Shown: piece by piece, positions 1 through 13,368 of the stretch
Layout: every line of letters starts with the position of its first letter
Numbering within the stretch: position 1 is the first letter of the stretch
Assembly: GCA_023238725.1 (NCBI GenBank)
Contig: CM041547.1
Coordinates: 25,332,928 to 25,396,927 of the forward strand
Reading direction: 5' to 3'
DNA length: 64,000 nt
Source of the DNA: Scortum barcoo
Taxonomy: Eukaryota; Chordata; Actinopteri; Centrarchiformes; Terapontidae
Notes under the pieces: generated by a model
Told to the model about the DNA's origin: nothing
Databases searched by the model: none
Seen by the model: the letters and a program-made list of their open reading frames with translations, nothing else
Program-made: the position numbers and the translations under genes

Positions 1-3000
1 AAGAGGTTGTGGGCGATCTTTACCTGTTTTAATGGAGAATGATGGTGTTAGCCATTGCAGAAACCCTTGTTTCTTTAATACTACTGCATCACACAAAATG
101 GAGCAAAAATGTAGAAATTCAAAGACCTCTACAATGGCAGACTGAGTGTTCCTGATCTAATCTGTAGTTTCCAGTGGTGCTCGGTATAAAATTGTTACTT
201 GTACTAATGGAAACTGCATCAACATAAATCAAGGCAAGGAAATGATAGGCCAAACACACCACAGAAGCAAAGAAAAGACACATCACTACAAAGCTTGTCC
301 AACCCAGATGACATGCAAATACACTAAGTACACAAAGCTTAAATGTGACACACACTATTTCACACACATTTCTCTTTGCCTCTGCAGCTCACACACACAC
401 AGATACAATCGGGGGGCTGTTCAGTCCTCTGAAATCTTGTTTGCTAAATAAGACACTGATGAGACCAAGACAAAAGGGTCATAAACTTAATGAACTCAGA
501 AAAGGGGTCAGAGTCAGAGTTCAAACCAGAGGACTGCAGCCAACCAGGAATGGGCCAAAATCCAGACCAAAAGCTGAGATCAACTGATGTCTCAGTTGGT
601 GTGTCCTGCACATGTACACAACAGACCTTGGCCAAATAACAACTTTTTTTTTTTAAGCTTTTTTGTTTCATCCCACTTTAACTGTCACACAGATGCTGCA
701 TCAGGTAAGTTCATCTTTAATTTCACTTTGGTTAGCTTTGTGTTTAAGCGTTACAATTCTTCTGCACTTGTGTGGGATAAAACAAGCCACAGGTAGTGTT
801 TGTGAAGGCTGTTTGACCCAGGCGTGGTACACACAAGGGCTACAGAAAAAAAAAAGATAAGAAAATAGAGTGCGGCACATAACACGAAAACACACACAAC
901 ATAAAACAAAATGTCACACCAACACAAAATCACACACAGGTGAGGAAACACAACAAAAGGAGCAGAACAGTGCACATGAACAACATTGAGGTAAACATTC
1001 TTACATGGAGAAGCGATTTTTGCTTCTATCTTTCTTTCCTCCTCCTCATCACCATACTTTTCTGTCTTCCCCAAACTTTTCCTCCTCCATCTCCTCCCTC
1101 TGATGCTGCTCGGCTGACAATCCACTCAGAACACATCATTTCATAGCAAATGTTCCCCCTCCTCATTCCAGTCTTTTTCATTCATTTAAATGTCTGTTCC
1201 TGTCTTCCTCCTCAGTGACATCCAGTGATGGCCAATTTTGTTTTCAGGTGCAAAGATGCTCCAATTGCACTAAATTCCTTTTTGGTTTTTGCTGTGAGAG
1301 ACTTCAGCATGGGGGATGGAGGGTGTGTTGGTGGGATAAAGTCTCAAAGAAAAAGGGATACACTTATTGAGGAAGGGTAGACAGACGAGGGGGCGACACA
1401 AGGAGAAGGCAGGAAGGTCACAGTTGGACATAGAAAGCAAAGTACCATCATTTTTGAAGGAGGGGGGGCAAGAGCCACAAAAACGGAGCACATAGCACTC
1501 ACAGGCACAGAAACGAGAGGAAAGCTTGACTTGTTTTTTTCTTATCTCTGCCTTTTTCACACATACAGTACATCTTTGAGGAAACATGGGTTAACACAGA
1601 CACAAGAGGACTGAAGCAAAGATTGGTGAAAGAGATACCTGAGTTGTGAATGGATGGAAAGAGACAAAAACTTTTGAAGACTTTTGAAGGGTGCCTCTGC
1701 TGTGCGCTGTCTCACCAGGTGCTCAATGCAATGATCTTTTGGGAACATCCTGCTGTCAATGAAAACACAGATTGAGCTCTGTCTAGATTCAATTGTAGAT
1801 ATGAAATACATTTGATATAGCTATGAAACATTAAACTGATCTGGGTCTCATGGTGAATATTCGTAACTAAATTTGCATTCAGTCATGGTTTGATCTAACC
1901 AACATGTAGAACAAGGGTGAGGTGCGTTTACTCAAAAGGCCCCCTGACAGGTTAATCCTCATCCTTTGTGAGAGGTTGCAGTGAATCACTGCATTCTCAC
2001 ACTGCAGAGGTATCCTTCTCTTAACTCAGCAGTTTACAGTGTAGACAGGAAAACAGGACAGAAGGAAATGAAACACGACATAGACAGGGTGAAGTCACAA
2101 ACGCATAATGAAAAGCAGACAAATGAAAATGATAGCGGAATTTTGGTGAGGAGGTATCTTGGGAGAATGGTCTCTCCTCTCTTTTGCATAAGAGGAGGTT
2201 AGACCATGATGGAAGAAGCTGGATTTTTTTCATGTCTTAGCATTAGTTCACAGTTACTGCTTCTTTTTGCATATATATATTTGATAAGCGCAGGGCTTTC
2301 AGAACAGTTCTCTGTGAAAAGAGAAGCAAAAGAAAGACGAAAAAAAATAAGCTACGATTGTTAATATGTTTCTCTTATTCATAAGTCTCTCAAGATCGAT
2401 AAGAAAGCAGCTATATAAGACCTACTAGAAACGTAAACCCTCCCCGTCCTGCAAAAATAAACTTTCCCACCCCCACCCAGCCCCATTACAGTACCTAATC
2501 AGGTCACTTCTGACCAATAGCATCATAGCATTTTAGCATGCATAATGTCAGACTGCCTCACCTCTTGCATTCAAAAAGGTGAAGATTTTTTGTCCTGCAT
2601 GCTTGTTAGTGCATTTGTATGCATCTAAACACACACACGTCCATACACACTCTTAGTAGTCTAAATGTTATATACATATTCTTTAAGCTTGAGACTAAAA
2701 TCTTATCAAATTTCCTCACATTATTAGACGTATCAGTATCCTTATTGCTTGCGATGGAAACCCATGCAGATTCATCTACAACACAAACTATACATATGTA
2801 CATCATGATGACCAAAGCAACCAATCAGCTGTGGCCTTAGGGAAAGTGACAAACGCAGTCGAAACAAGTGGACACTGGGAGGGGAGAGGAGGATAAGGAC
2901 AGGATGAGATGTTGAGAAACGACAGTAGAGAGAACAGTGTGTGTTCACATCTGTGTATGTGCATGTGTGTGTGTGTGTGTGTCTGATGTGAATGTCCAAT

Positions 3001-3184
3001 AGGATTGGTGTTAAAATTATTTTCCAACTGGAAAAATAATTAAATTATTCAGTTAAAACCTCAAAATCATTCTATTGTACATGAATAAGTTTCCAGTTAG
3101 CCTTCTGAGGCTACCCGCTTGAGCATAAGGCTAAACAGGAAACAGAAAACCCTGTATGACCCAGAATCAGGGTCACATGCGGTT
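1..3184. other. 3' flank of kcnc3, no gene recognised
   Basis: This stretch lies beyond the last channel exon. Open frames here are short, overlap on both strands and sit in low-complexity CA-rich or pyrimidine-rich sequence. I see no splice-flanked conserved exon, RNA gene or recognisable transposon protein. A short (TG)n run lies at about 2964-2982. Confidence 0.5.
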
Positions 3185-3620
3185 AAAGGAATAGCTTGAC
3201 ATTCGGGCAAAAACTCTACTCTAATGCCAAGAGTGATGAGGAATCCTTATAAATCTCATGCCTGTGTGGTACAAAGCTACAGCCAGAAGACAATTATATA
3301 ATTTTTGCATTAAAGACTGAGAAGCAGGGGGGGCAGGTTGTCTGGGCCCCCAAAAGTTCAGTTCTTAAGCTTATTAATCCACATGGTGCATCTCTTTTTT
3401 TTTATTTATACACCACAAGGATAACTTGTGGTTATACAGAGTTAGGTTCTGTTACTATTTACTCGTGAGCATCAGCTGTGCATAATGACTTCTTGTTGTC
3501 ACTGTTAAGTTTCTCATTTTACATTTCTGTTCTGTACATGTTAAACAAATGACATATATTATATTAATTAGTTATCCTCATCAGTCACTAATTAACACAA
3601 GCTAGGCTAATTGCTTTCTG
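3185..3620 (+). repeat. dispersed repeat family A, copy 1
   Basis: A degenerate copy of a non-coding repeat that recurs in this window. Diagnostic blocks are a start like 'ggaatagcttgacatt', then 'ctcatgcctgtgtgg', 'aagctacagccag', 'attaaagactgagaagcagg', and a distal block with 'aacttgtggttatac' and 'atgacttcttgttgtcactg'. Similar blocks in the same order occur at 4915, 37815 and 59395. From memory this resembles a very common percomorph repeat; the class is unknown to me. Confidence 0.5.
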
Positions 3621-4914
3621 GCTACAACTCTCAACATAGCACACAGACATGGATTTCTATCTCTCAGCAAGAAAGTGAATGGATTTTTATCCCAGCAAAT
3701 CTCTAACACATTTTTTTAAATGTGCAAAGTCATTGTCCCCATTTGGTGCTCTCACCACCCTACACTCCCAGCTTGAATGTGAAAAAGTAACAAGGAGATC
3801 TCCTGGGAAAAAAGGAATGCTTGGCTCACTTTTCAAGTCCTGTGTGTTGGCATGATCCAAGAGACAAACAGTACTTAACAAACTTCCTCTTTACCTTTTA
3901 GTGGTTCTCACACACACAAAAAAGTGTATAAATTTTTGGGGAATATAATGCATATCAATAAGAATACCAGCTGAAAGCTCTGTGTTACTTTCTGATGGGA
4001 GAGAAGGAAGGTGAGAGTGAGCAGTGAGGACTTTCACAGATATGAAGCTTAACCAACAGACACAGAATTACTGTCTACAACAATGAATACGTCTGGCACT
4101 GTGTTCTTAAATCAGATACATTTCTGAAACACCAGAATAATCCAGTTTAGAACTAAAAGGAAAGAACATTTATATTTAGGAGAAAATTAGAGTAATAACA
4201 ACAAAAGCAACCTCACTGTGATCACACACAAACTGACAAAATAAACATAAAAACTAAACTGACCTAATTATTTTATCCTTTCATTCTTACAGAAGCAAGA
4301 AGAAAGGAGAATGTATTTTTCCAAGTTGACATTTGTGTATCTTAGTACAGAGGTAGATGCAGATCTGGGCACACACACATTCACACACAAACATCTGAGT
4401 GCACACTTGTCAGGTGTGGCGCCAATAAAACATATCTGAACAGAAATACACAGATCCAACCACCACTGTTTCATTTATCTACATTGCATATTTCTATTTC
4501 TCTCCTGTCATGTTCTCTCTCTTCTTCCCTTGTTTGTCCCATGTTTGTCGTCCGCTCTTCCTCTACCACGGGCTGTCGCTCCAGTAGCCATTCACGGTAC
4601 CTCCTACTGAGCAGCCGAAGCCGAAACAAAGAAGAGATGGACGGACAGAAGAGGAGGGAGGGGAGGAAAGAGGGGAAGGGGAAAAGGGGAAAAACAGGGA
4701 AAGAAAGAGAAGCCAAAAAGGGAGAAAACTAAAAATATTGCCACTGGCTGCTGAGTCACACTGGAGTCAGTGTAAGTAACGCTGTGGTGGTGAGGGTGGC
4801 AGGATGAACTCAGTCTTGAGAAAAAACAAATTTCTCACACTCAGGCTGAGCTGCAATGTTTTCAGATTAAGAGACAGCCAATTATCCCACCAATTGAAAA
4901 GAATACTTCTATAT
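3621..4914. other. non-coding, no gene recognised
   Basis: AT-rich sequence with overlapping open frames on both strands at 4471-4732. That part is a purine/pyrimidine-skewed stretch in which the frames look accidental. Nothing else is recognised. Confidence 0.4.
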
Positions 4915-5345
4915 TTTGCTTGCTTTGCTTGCTGATGTTAGAAGACTATTATTAATCTCATGTCTGTATGGGAAGTATAGAGGTTGATTAGCCTTACTTT
5001 ACTTTACCAAATTTCTCCCCGGGGATAAATAAAGTATTCTGATTCTGATTTAGCATTAAGACTAGAAGCAGGGGGGAGGGGCCGCTAGCCTTCATCTGGA
5101 TCTCCCAACTAAACTCATTTATTAACATGTAACTTGTTACATTTGTACACAGACAAAAAAGAACAGCACATCCCATGCTGATTAATTAGCTTTACTTATT
5201 CTTTTTGGACTGAGCCAGGTTACCTGTTTCCCCCTGCTCCCACTCATCATACTTAGCTTGGCTAACCACACTCTTGACTATAGCTATGTAGTCAAGAGAC
5301 ATGAGAGTGGTATCAATCTTCTCATCTCACTCTTTAGTACTCTTT
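4915..5345. repeat. repeat family A, copy 2, foldback with an inserted LINE tail
   Basis: The left arm (about 4915-5165) reads in the plus direction, with 'aatctcatgtctgtatggga', 'gcattaagactagaagcagg' and 'attaacatgtaacttgtta'. The right arm (about 5206-5345) carries the family's blocks as reverse complement, including 'gtttccccctgctccc' and 'agacatgagagtggtatcaa'. The two arms are therefore in opposite orientation. The left arm is interrupted by an unrelated LINE-like 3' tail at about 4997-5051. Confidence 0.45.
4997..5051 (+). mobile_element. LINE-type 3' tail fragment
   Basis: The sequence contains 'aaatttctccccggggataa' followed by 'ataaagtattctgattctga'. This has the form of a fish LINE 3' end: a short hairpin, an AATAAA-like stretch and a short tandem tail. 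It splits the family A block, because 'gattagcctta' is separated from 'gcattaagactag' by this insert. The LINE family was not assigned. Confidence 0.45.
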
Positions 5346-6367
5346 AGTACCTTTAAACCTTAGGTCATTCATAAATGAAGCACAATAAGAAATGTGAAGT
5401 GACCGTTCCTTTCTTCCAGGTTTGCAGCTCAGCCTGTTGCAGAATGCTCAGGTTAGAGCTCATGGAGGTGAGGAGTGAAGATGTAGTGAAGATCCAACCC
5501 TACTGCTCCAGTTTCCATGATGTCTACACTGGAGGTCTTGGTGAGGCTAAAGGTCAAAGTTCATTATGTATGTTAACCTACAGCTTTTAATTTTTGTCTG
5601 TTTATTTTACTAAATATGTGTCATGCATTAGCTCTGCATTGTTAGTGGCGTGAAAACACTGCCACTACCAAGTCTTTGATTGCATCCCCAATTGGCCTCC
5701 CCTTGCACTCCATAGTCCCCTTTGACAGTGATCCTCAACGTTTTCAACTTTGTTGTACATACTGTAAATTCTCATATCAGGGCTGTTGCTACCATTGATA
5801 ACACTGAGGTCAATAAGGCTGAATGTATGTCTTCATTCACCTGTTATTATGTGTGTTTTCATATTCATTCATTGAAAAACCTGACACCAAAATATGAGGG
5901 GTTTATTGCTTATATAAAGAGGAAAAGTTGTTTGTTATTGATTATTCTAAATGCAATCAAAATTGAACAAATTATGACAAAGTTCAATGGACAGAATCTT
6001 AAATAAATAATGTATGTGAAGCATGTGACTTTGTGTTCAAGCTTCCACTGAAGAGATGAAAATATCAGATCTGTGTGGAGCAATAAGGAGACTGTAACCA
6101 TCTTCACATTGATGTGCATTATCCTAAAATGCACATTATCCTATGAAGTTTCCTGCATATATGGCCTTACACTTTGCATTAAGAGCAACCAGCATCAATA
6201 GCAGCAAATCAGAACAGGAACCAAGGCTTCTTACCAAAATATGATGAAATACAAAGGGATAATAAAGGCTTTAATATGAGTGTTTTTCACATAATTGTCT
6301 GGTTCTATCTGCTGATGTACATAAAGGCTACTTTTTGAGAATTTACAGCATGTCTCCCCTCACCCGA

Positions 6368-6385
6368 GGGTAGGGTTAGGGTTAG
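6368..6385 (+). repeat. short interstitial telomere-like repeat
   Basis: Two and a half TTAGGG-type units, 'gggtagggttagggttag'. It is too short to imply a telomeric history. Confidence 0.6.
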
Positions 6386-7120
6386 TGATTGGTACTTTTC
6401 ACATTGCTGATTTAAATACTTTTTAGGGCATGGAGAAGTCAAACTACCACAAAATCAAACTGGTATGTTTCATAAATATATTTCACCATTTTCTTAATAA
6501 TTATAATAATCTCTCAGCAGCTCTGTGAGGTTGGGTACCACTGTCCTATGATCTGCATCCCACCCTGATGGAGACAACAACACTTCATAAGACCTGTTCC
6601 CCTGCTGTTAACTGTAGAAAAAATATTTTTCACTGAGTCCTCTTGCACTACATGAGAGCGAACGTTGTTAGCAGAGCCTCTAGGGTCTAAGCAGAGTCTG
6701 AAGCCTGAGGAAGAAGCAGGAGAAAGAGGTGGAAGGGACGCTGCTGCTTTTATAAGCTGCTTATGGAGGTGATGTAGGATCTAATGGAACCCCCTATCTC
6801 CTCTCTCCCTGCACGAAAGGGATACACTGATAACAAACTATGAGTCTGCTTGGACTGATACATGTACAAGTTTGCACATGCATGTGTATGTGTGTAGGAA
6901 AGGTTGTCTAAATGTAACACAAAGAACCGACCATCTACAGCCTACATGGCTTTTTTTCAAAGGTGCAGAGGTGCTATAATTTGGGTTTTTTCCTTTTCAG
7001 AGAGATGTTTTTTAATTAAAGTGTAGAAAAATGCCTTTGTTTTTCAGTCTACTTGTAAGTATAGTGTATGTTCTTCTGGTGATTCTCATGAGTAAAAACA
7101 TGCATGCTGCAGTAATATGT

Positions 7121-7122
<2 letters not shown>

Positions 7123-7157
<35 letters not shown>
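7123..7157 (+). repeat. (GT)n microsatellite
   Basis: An uninterrupted GT dinucleotide run of about 35 bases. Confidence 0.9.
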
Positions 7158-7161
<4 letters not shown>

Positions 7162-7688
7162 TGTGCATTCTGAGGCCTAATATCACAAAAGTTTCTTATT
7201 TATAGCTACTCTTAAGTATCAGTCTTAAAGCATTGAGGTGCAAGTGCAGTCGAAATACAGGCAAGAAGTAGCACAGGGAAAACTAGAGGTAAACTAACTC
7301 ATCTATCTTATCAGTCTAAACTAACCTAGACTCTATCCCTGTTAGTAAGGCAGGTGTGTTAGTGTGTGTTTGTGTAATTTAAAATACATTTTCTTAAGCA
7401 TCTATCTCAGCTTAATCACTAAGCTTTTAGATATTTTGTGGTTTTAGAATAGGACCTTTTAGTGCCTTGAAGAACTCTACATTGCTGTTTCTATCAGTAA
7501 GAAAACATGTGAATAATGGTAATGACAGAGCAGCTAGGATGAATCCAATTACACTATTCAATGTCCATGAGACACTTCATCCGTGCTGATGCTTTTGTTC
7601 CTTTCACATGCCCAACCCTCCCCTCCAGAAATAAGAAAAGAAATTGACTTGTTGACATTTTGTTGCTTGTGTTTCCCTGTCAGCTATG

Positions 7689-7834
7689 CTACAAGATGGA
7701 GGGTATGGGGGAGTGGCATCGCCTGAGGCCAGGCGGCTCGAAGGGCTCAAAGGTGGAATTGGTGATGGGTGTGAGGTGCAGCGGGGCGCCTGTCATCCCG
7801 GAGATATTATTGAGGCTACGCGACTTTTCATAAC
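7689..7834 (-). CDS. kcnc3: kcnc3 alternative last exon B (C-terminus ending PSIL)
   Basis: A distal alternative last coding exon of the Kv3 channel. On the minus strand the acceptor ...GTAGCCACAG is followed by GT TAT GAA AAG TCG CGT. With the single G left over from the exon at 30765-30549 this reads GYEKSRSLNNISG..., and it ends RRCHSPIPSIL then TAG at 7691-7689. The length is 146 nt, two bases plus 48 codons, which matches the phase 1 donor. The GYEKSRS start and RSxSPIPSIL-like end are hallmarks of one class of alternative Kv3 C-terminal tail. The last three residues, Ser-Ile-Leu, fit a class I PDZ ligand (inference). It lies 22.7 kb beyond the common exon and 20 kb beyond exon A, so use of one tail or the other would be set by splicing and polyadenylation. 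A second AG six bases upstream is also in frame. Confidence 0.9.
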
Positions 7835-8170
7835 CTGTGGCTACAAGATGACAAGCACAGGTAAGAAGGCAAAGATTAGAGCATGGTTATGAAGGGTCAT
7901 TTACATTAGCAAATGACACAGTCAGCATAATATTTTTTATGACATGGTAAAAAAAATGTAATGTGAGGAATTTGTGTTATTGGATGGAAATGCAATGTTT
8001 TGATATATTCATTTATGTTATGTAATGAGAGCAGTGCACATCAGAATTGGCAAATACAAACAATTTGTTACAGTTACAAGCATTTGTAAATGAAACAAAG
8101 TTTTAAAAAAAGAGAGAAACCAGCCCAAATCAAGTAAAATATTTGAGACCAAAGGAGGAAGTTAGAAAAA

Positions 8171-8229
8171 GACAGACAGACAGACAGATGGACGGAGGGA
8201 CAAACAGATGGACGGACAGACAGAGACAG
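8171..8229 (+). repeat. (GACA)n imperfect tandem repeat
   Basis: Imperfect GACA and GGAC tetranucleotide units, beginning with five perfect GACA copies. Confidence 0.75.
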
Positions 8230-8804
8230 GACAAAACAGGAATATTGGTTATGAGCATCAGCTATTAGTTACCACAATATCCCTTAGACATCTAGGTGTG
8301 GTGCTTTGCAGCACCAACATGAACTGTGTATGGGAGGGAGGATGCAGTCCAGTACACGTACACAGTCTGATCTGAATGGGATACATTCACATCTAATCTG
8401 AATGCATCCAAATAGATTTTTGTACTTGTACATCCACTGGACTACCTGCTCTGAGATTCCCAGAAGCATATCAGTGGTGGAACACTTTTCAGGAACAAGA
8501 AACACAACCAGACTTGGTGGTTTAATGAATTTCGGGGCAACTCAGAGGTGGTAAATCATCTGGAGCTGAGCACAGTTAGAAATACATACAATTCTCCATG
8601 TTAGCACTCCAATGAAAGACTTATGATAAAATAAAATAAAAGACCTCTCTCAGCTGAGGACATTTTAATGTCAGAATCCAGGTGTTTTAGCCAGTAGGAA
8701 CAACAGGCTGCTGTTAAGATCAAAACAGTTTATGTTAGACAGACTGACTGACTGACAGACAAAACCCTCTCCAAGGTCAGAGTCAAGTTGGTTTCATTTA
8801 ATTT

Positions 8805-8965
8805 AGGGGTACAATCAATAAGTCTACTACCATGCTAGCACCTCTGTGAGAATGTAATAGGCCACAGCTAAGCTTTGAGCTAAATGCAAACATCAGGATG
8901 CTAACATGCTCACAATGACAAAGCTAACTTGCTGATGTTTAGCAGGTATGTTTACCATGTTAAGT
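8805..8965 (+). repeat. dispersed repeat family B, 5' fragment
   Basis: It contains 'gagctaaatgcaaacatcag', 'gatgctaacatgctcacaat' and 'ttgctgatgtttagcaggta'. Other parts of the same repeat occur at 28905, 38725, 57590 and 59825. From memory this is a common percomorph repeat; the class is unassigned. Confidence 0.5.
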
Positions 8966-11900
8966 CTGGATTTTTGTCTTTCTTTCAAACTGTCGAAGTG
9001 ACAAGTCGTTATGCAGATCATGACAAAGTATAAGTATAAGTATAAGTGCTATAAGTGTCAACAAATGTATACATCAACTAATTTTTAAATACAAATGGAT
9101 CACTATTAAATTTATAATGAAAAATTACTGACATAATTATTATTTTAGATGAGACCAAACAAGTTATGGAGTGATCTCTATGATCTGTTGGTGTAGTGAT
9201 CACAATTTCATTTTCAAAACAGAAAATAAAGAGCCTACTTATACTTACCTATACATGATCAAATAGATAACATAATAAAATAATGAACACTAGTAGGCTG
9301 ATATTATGTGAGCAAAACGACTCAGTTAAAAGTAAAAGTTAAAAGTTAAAAGTTAATCCAGACTGATGGGTAAGACTGGTGGAGTGCCCCTTTAAATTTG
9401 TTTCCCCAAACAACTGCTACCAACATATGTTCTGAGTCCAGAATTCTCTCTGGTGGACAAATTATGTAAAAAGCAACACTGTTTATACTTCCCATATACA
9501 CCTATTTGTGGTAATTTCCTAATTATTTATTTGTTTGGCTAATTTACTCATACTGGGAAAGACATTGTTCTTGCCATATATTTGGTGTAGCTCGATTATT
9601 TTAGATTTAAGAATGATTTTTTGTTTTTTTAAAGTGAGAGACAAACCTAAAATAGCCAAAGACATACCACCATTTAGAAGCCCTTTCTTATTCCTGAATA
9701 ATTCTGGATAATTTTGTTCAGCCAAAACTCAAAGACTTATTAAAAGCCAAAGCTGTTATATAGTGGTAGGCATTCTTTACAAAACAGTGAAATCCAGTAC
9801 AAATGCAGAGTAAGGGCTTCCATAGGGTTTGCTGTACTGTGATGGGCTCAGAAAGTATAAAATCAAGATCAATCATTTTTGTGTTTATATTAAATAACCA
9901 AACTTTACACAGAGTAAATACATAAATTGAACAGTTAACCTAAACTTAAGAATTTAAATGCATCTTGTTCTAATTATTCTTTTTTTTTTTTACTGAAATT
10001 CCACTGTAAATAAAATTGGCCATTCCACTACATCTCATCTCTCAGTGGTGTGTGTGTGTGTGTTAGTGAGTAAAATGTATTAAGTGCAATAAAATAAAAA
10101 TTAAAATTGTTCTAGACAAAGTCACTGAAAACAACTTCTTTTGAGAGAAGAACATTTGCAGATAAGCTCAGAGTCAGAGAGTTTGGACCTCAGCCTGACA
10201 TTGTTATTAAACAACAATGAAAAGACAGAGGAAGACAGTATTCTCCTATTCATGAAGCTGGTAAGGAGCAAGAAATGACACAGGTTGGGCCTTGGTAAAC
10301 TTCAGAGGCTACAGAGGTGAGATAGAAGCTAATGTGGTGTTGGTCCTACAGTGTTTTTAATCTGCTGCATAGTACTGCCTTGTGCACGAAAATAGGCAAT
10401 GCACCTTACAGTTGGCCCTATTTCTGCTCCTGGCAAGTCTGTGGAACTCTGTTAGAGGGATAATCACCATTCATCCATATGATTTTCTTCATTTATATAT
10501 ACAACCTTTATTTATCATTGAAATCAGACCAGAGTACAGCATATAGAAAAAAACCCAAACATAGCCAAACATAATAAAAAGACATATAGCAATCGCTAAA
10601 TAAAAAAAGAAAAATCACTAAATAGATTTTAAAATGAATATAGAGAAAGTTTGTATCATTACTTGGATTTTTAGTATAGGCCACTCTGAGAAAAATTCTC
10701 TGGCATATATGTCCGTGTGTGCATGCTTAGTGTGTAACAGCACAAATTCTGATCTGTTAAATAGCTGTGCAATGTCAAGTTCTGTAAGCACAAAAATAAA
10801 TCAGCAGCACTGCAGCTCTTAGCTGATTAGCACACACACATACACGCAGAACAGTGATACTGTTTGATTGATTGGAATCAATAACCCACAGTTTCAACCA
10901 TACAGCAACTGTAATCTCTGATCAGTACTGCTATCATCAGAGATTTTGTCAATATGATTCTGATAATGATATTCACTGCATATAGAAAAAACAAGGCAAA
11001 ACACAATATTGATCAGCACTCATATGTCAGTGCTTTACAAATTCAAATGTCATGACTGCCTCTGGTGTGGCTCTCACTGTATACAAAGTTGAGCTGGAAG
11101 GTGCTTAGCATCCATAATGAGTGCCTCTCTGCAGTTTGCTCTGCAGCAGACATATCATCAGACAGCTTCACTTTTGATCAACTGCTAAAAGTGCCTGCTG
11201 TCATGCTCATGGCCTTTGCTACACAGCTATATAATTTTGAATTATCCTGCTTCTTCAACTGATGACATATCTTCATTGACTAGGGTTAATCATTTACTGC
11301 ACTAGTTAATGCATTACTGTCACAGTAATGTGATTACTTTTTCACGCAAGAGTGGTGTCAAGGCATTTTAAAATTTGCCTAGCTATAGAATAAGTGGAGA
11401 TAGCGAAACTCATCAATCAATTAAGCTCTATTTCGTACATGTTACATTCTCTAATGGTTTTGCTACTGGTTAACACACTCAAGGCTGTCTTTGTATTTGC
11501 TAACTCTTGATAGCTCTTAAATGATGACACATACACACACACACACACACACGATTATCAACGAGTGCAAAGGTACTTTACTCTATTTTAATTTTACAGT
11601 CACCCAAGATGTGTACTGTCACTCTCAAGCTATATTCAGTCTGGTCCCCAGCACTGCCAACCTCGCATGATCACCACACCTAATTTTGGTGTCTTTACTG
11701 GCTTCCCCAGGAGGAGCACAAACAGCAATTCACAAAGCTCATAATCTCTCCACTTCAGTGAAGGAGGCAGCGGTGGCTCACTGGCGCTCCAACCCTTAGG
11801 AGGAGTGAAATGAAAGGGATGTACAAAGCCAGTGTACAAGAAGGACTCTGCGACCTTCATTGATGAGCCAACAACACAGCCTAGTCCATTTGCTTTGGAC

Positions 11901-12510
11901 TCAGAAGGCATGGACACCCCTCTTTCCACTCTCCTGTTCTTACGGCCCTGTGTTAGCTATCCACCCAGCGTGTCCATCTTTAACTATGCCAAGGGGCCAA
12001 ACCTCTGGCAGTTACCTACAGGCCATAGTTCACCGTGGATGGCTAGCAGAGAGATAAGCAGCAGGTGCATTGGTGTTTTATTGTGTGTGATTGCTACTTC
12101 CTGACTGGGCATTGAGATCAAAGATTGTCATAGGGCACTGTTACATCCTGTTTTTCAGTTAAATTTATAATAATGCATCATAAACACCACCACAAGTTTA
12201 TTTTTTCATTTTTATTTATTTATTTTAATAAAATCTCATTCCGTGGAGTAACCAGTGACATGGTTATCAGATATAGTGCAAAAGAGCTGGGCTTGCCAAC
12301 TGTGTTTTGTGGGGTGTGTTAGCCATCTTCACTTGGAGGAGGTCTGGAGTGCTTTGTGCAGTCACTGGGGCTAAGTTAACTACTGACTCAGCAAATCAAC
12401 ACAAACTGTAGGTTGGCTACTCCACTATGGCTCGTTGGCCTGTTCATTACAGAAAATGAGACATAGGTATTGAGGTTCTGGAGTAATAAATGATTAAATT
12501 TTTATATTAT

Positions 12511-12579
12511 GTGACCCTGTGTGTGCTCAGGATAAGCAGGTTTAGAAGATGGATGGATGGACAAATGGATGGATGGATG
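12511..12579 (+). repeat. SINE/LINE-like 3' end with (GGAT)n tail
   Basis: The form 'gtgaccctg...ggataagcaggtttagaagatgg' followed by GGAT repeats is the usual look of a fish SINE or LINE 3' end. No head or promoter boxes were found upstream, so it is a fragment. Confidence 0.45.
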
Positions 12580-13285
12580 TATTAATATACTAAGAAAGCC
12601 CCGTTTCAGCTCCATCAGCCTCATATACAGTCATGTTTGGATTTTTCTGATAGATCTGATAGAAACTATAGATCCTACTTAGTCTTTTGCTCAGGCTATA
12701 TATATATTTCTTTGTATATTTCTTTCTGGAGTATAGAAAGCAGAGTATCTGATGCCATGGGTTAGCCATTGAGGGGAATGAAAAGGCTTTGAGATTTGCA
12801 ATTTCCTTTACAATAGCAAAGAGCTGAGAAAAATGATGTCACCAGTTTATATCCATATACTCTTGCATCAAAACTACTTTAAGAAGACAGAAGGTCACCA
12901 CACTTTTTGGATTGTTTCATCGTTGTTGGTCAGTGGAAGTTACTTCTCCATCATGTTCCTTTTTGTATGTCACACACTTGTTAGAAGTAAACAAACTCAA
13001 AAGACAAATTAATGTGTCTGTAAACAGGAGTTGGACGTACCTTTGACAGACATAGATCCATTTCTTCTCCACATTCAGTTAAGACATTAAGCACCTAAAG
13101 ACCTGTCTGACTGGTCATATTGTGGTCTTCAATGGTACAATGTAATCATATAAAAAAATAGACTAGCCTGTTCATAAAACCCTGTTGTACTTGTAATTGT
13201 TGTGATAAACTTTTGTTTTCCTTTAAGTAATTATTACATAGGGCTTCTGGATCTTAAGTATTTAGAAATAATATTGTTAATGCAG

Positions 13286-13287
<2 letters not shown>

Positions 13288-13362
<75 letters not shown>

Positions 13363-13368
13363 ATATAT

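Larger units (their letters stand above)
5346..7688. other. sequence downstream of the distal last exon, possible 3' UTR
   Basis: This is immediately 3' of the kcnc3 stop codon at 7691-7689 on the minus strand, so its upper part is probably 3' UTR of the long isoform. A minus-strand ATTAAA lies at 7016-7011 and AATAAA-type signals lie further on; none can be chosen without transcripts. It also holds a telomere-like run and a (GT)n tract. An open frame at 5375-5590 is not supported as a gene. Confidence 0.35.

Noticed and set aside
4471..4732. Overlapping open frames on both strands
   Set aside because: Both derive from a purine/pyrimidine-skewed stretch. The translations are low-complexity and match nothing.
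5375..5590. Possible small exon with an acceptor-like ctttcttccag and open frame MEVRSEDVVKIQPYCSS
   Set aside because: No recognisable family, no matching partner exon nearby, and moderate coding look on both strands. Not enough to call.
11636..12104. Open frames of about 90-97 codons on both strands
   Set aside because: No domain or splice site, and mirrored frames on opposite strands. A decayed repeat is more likely than a gene.
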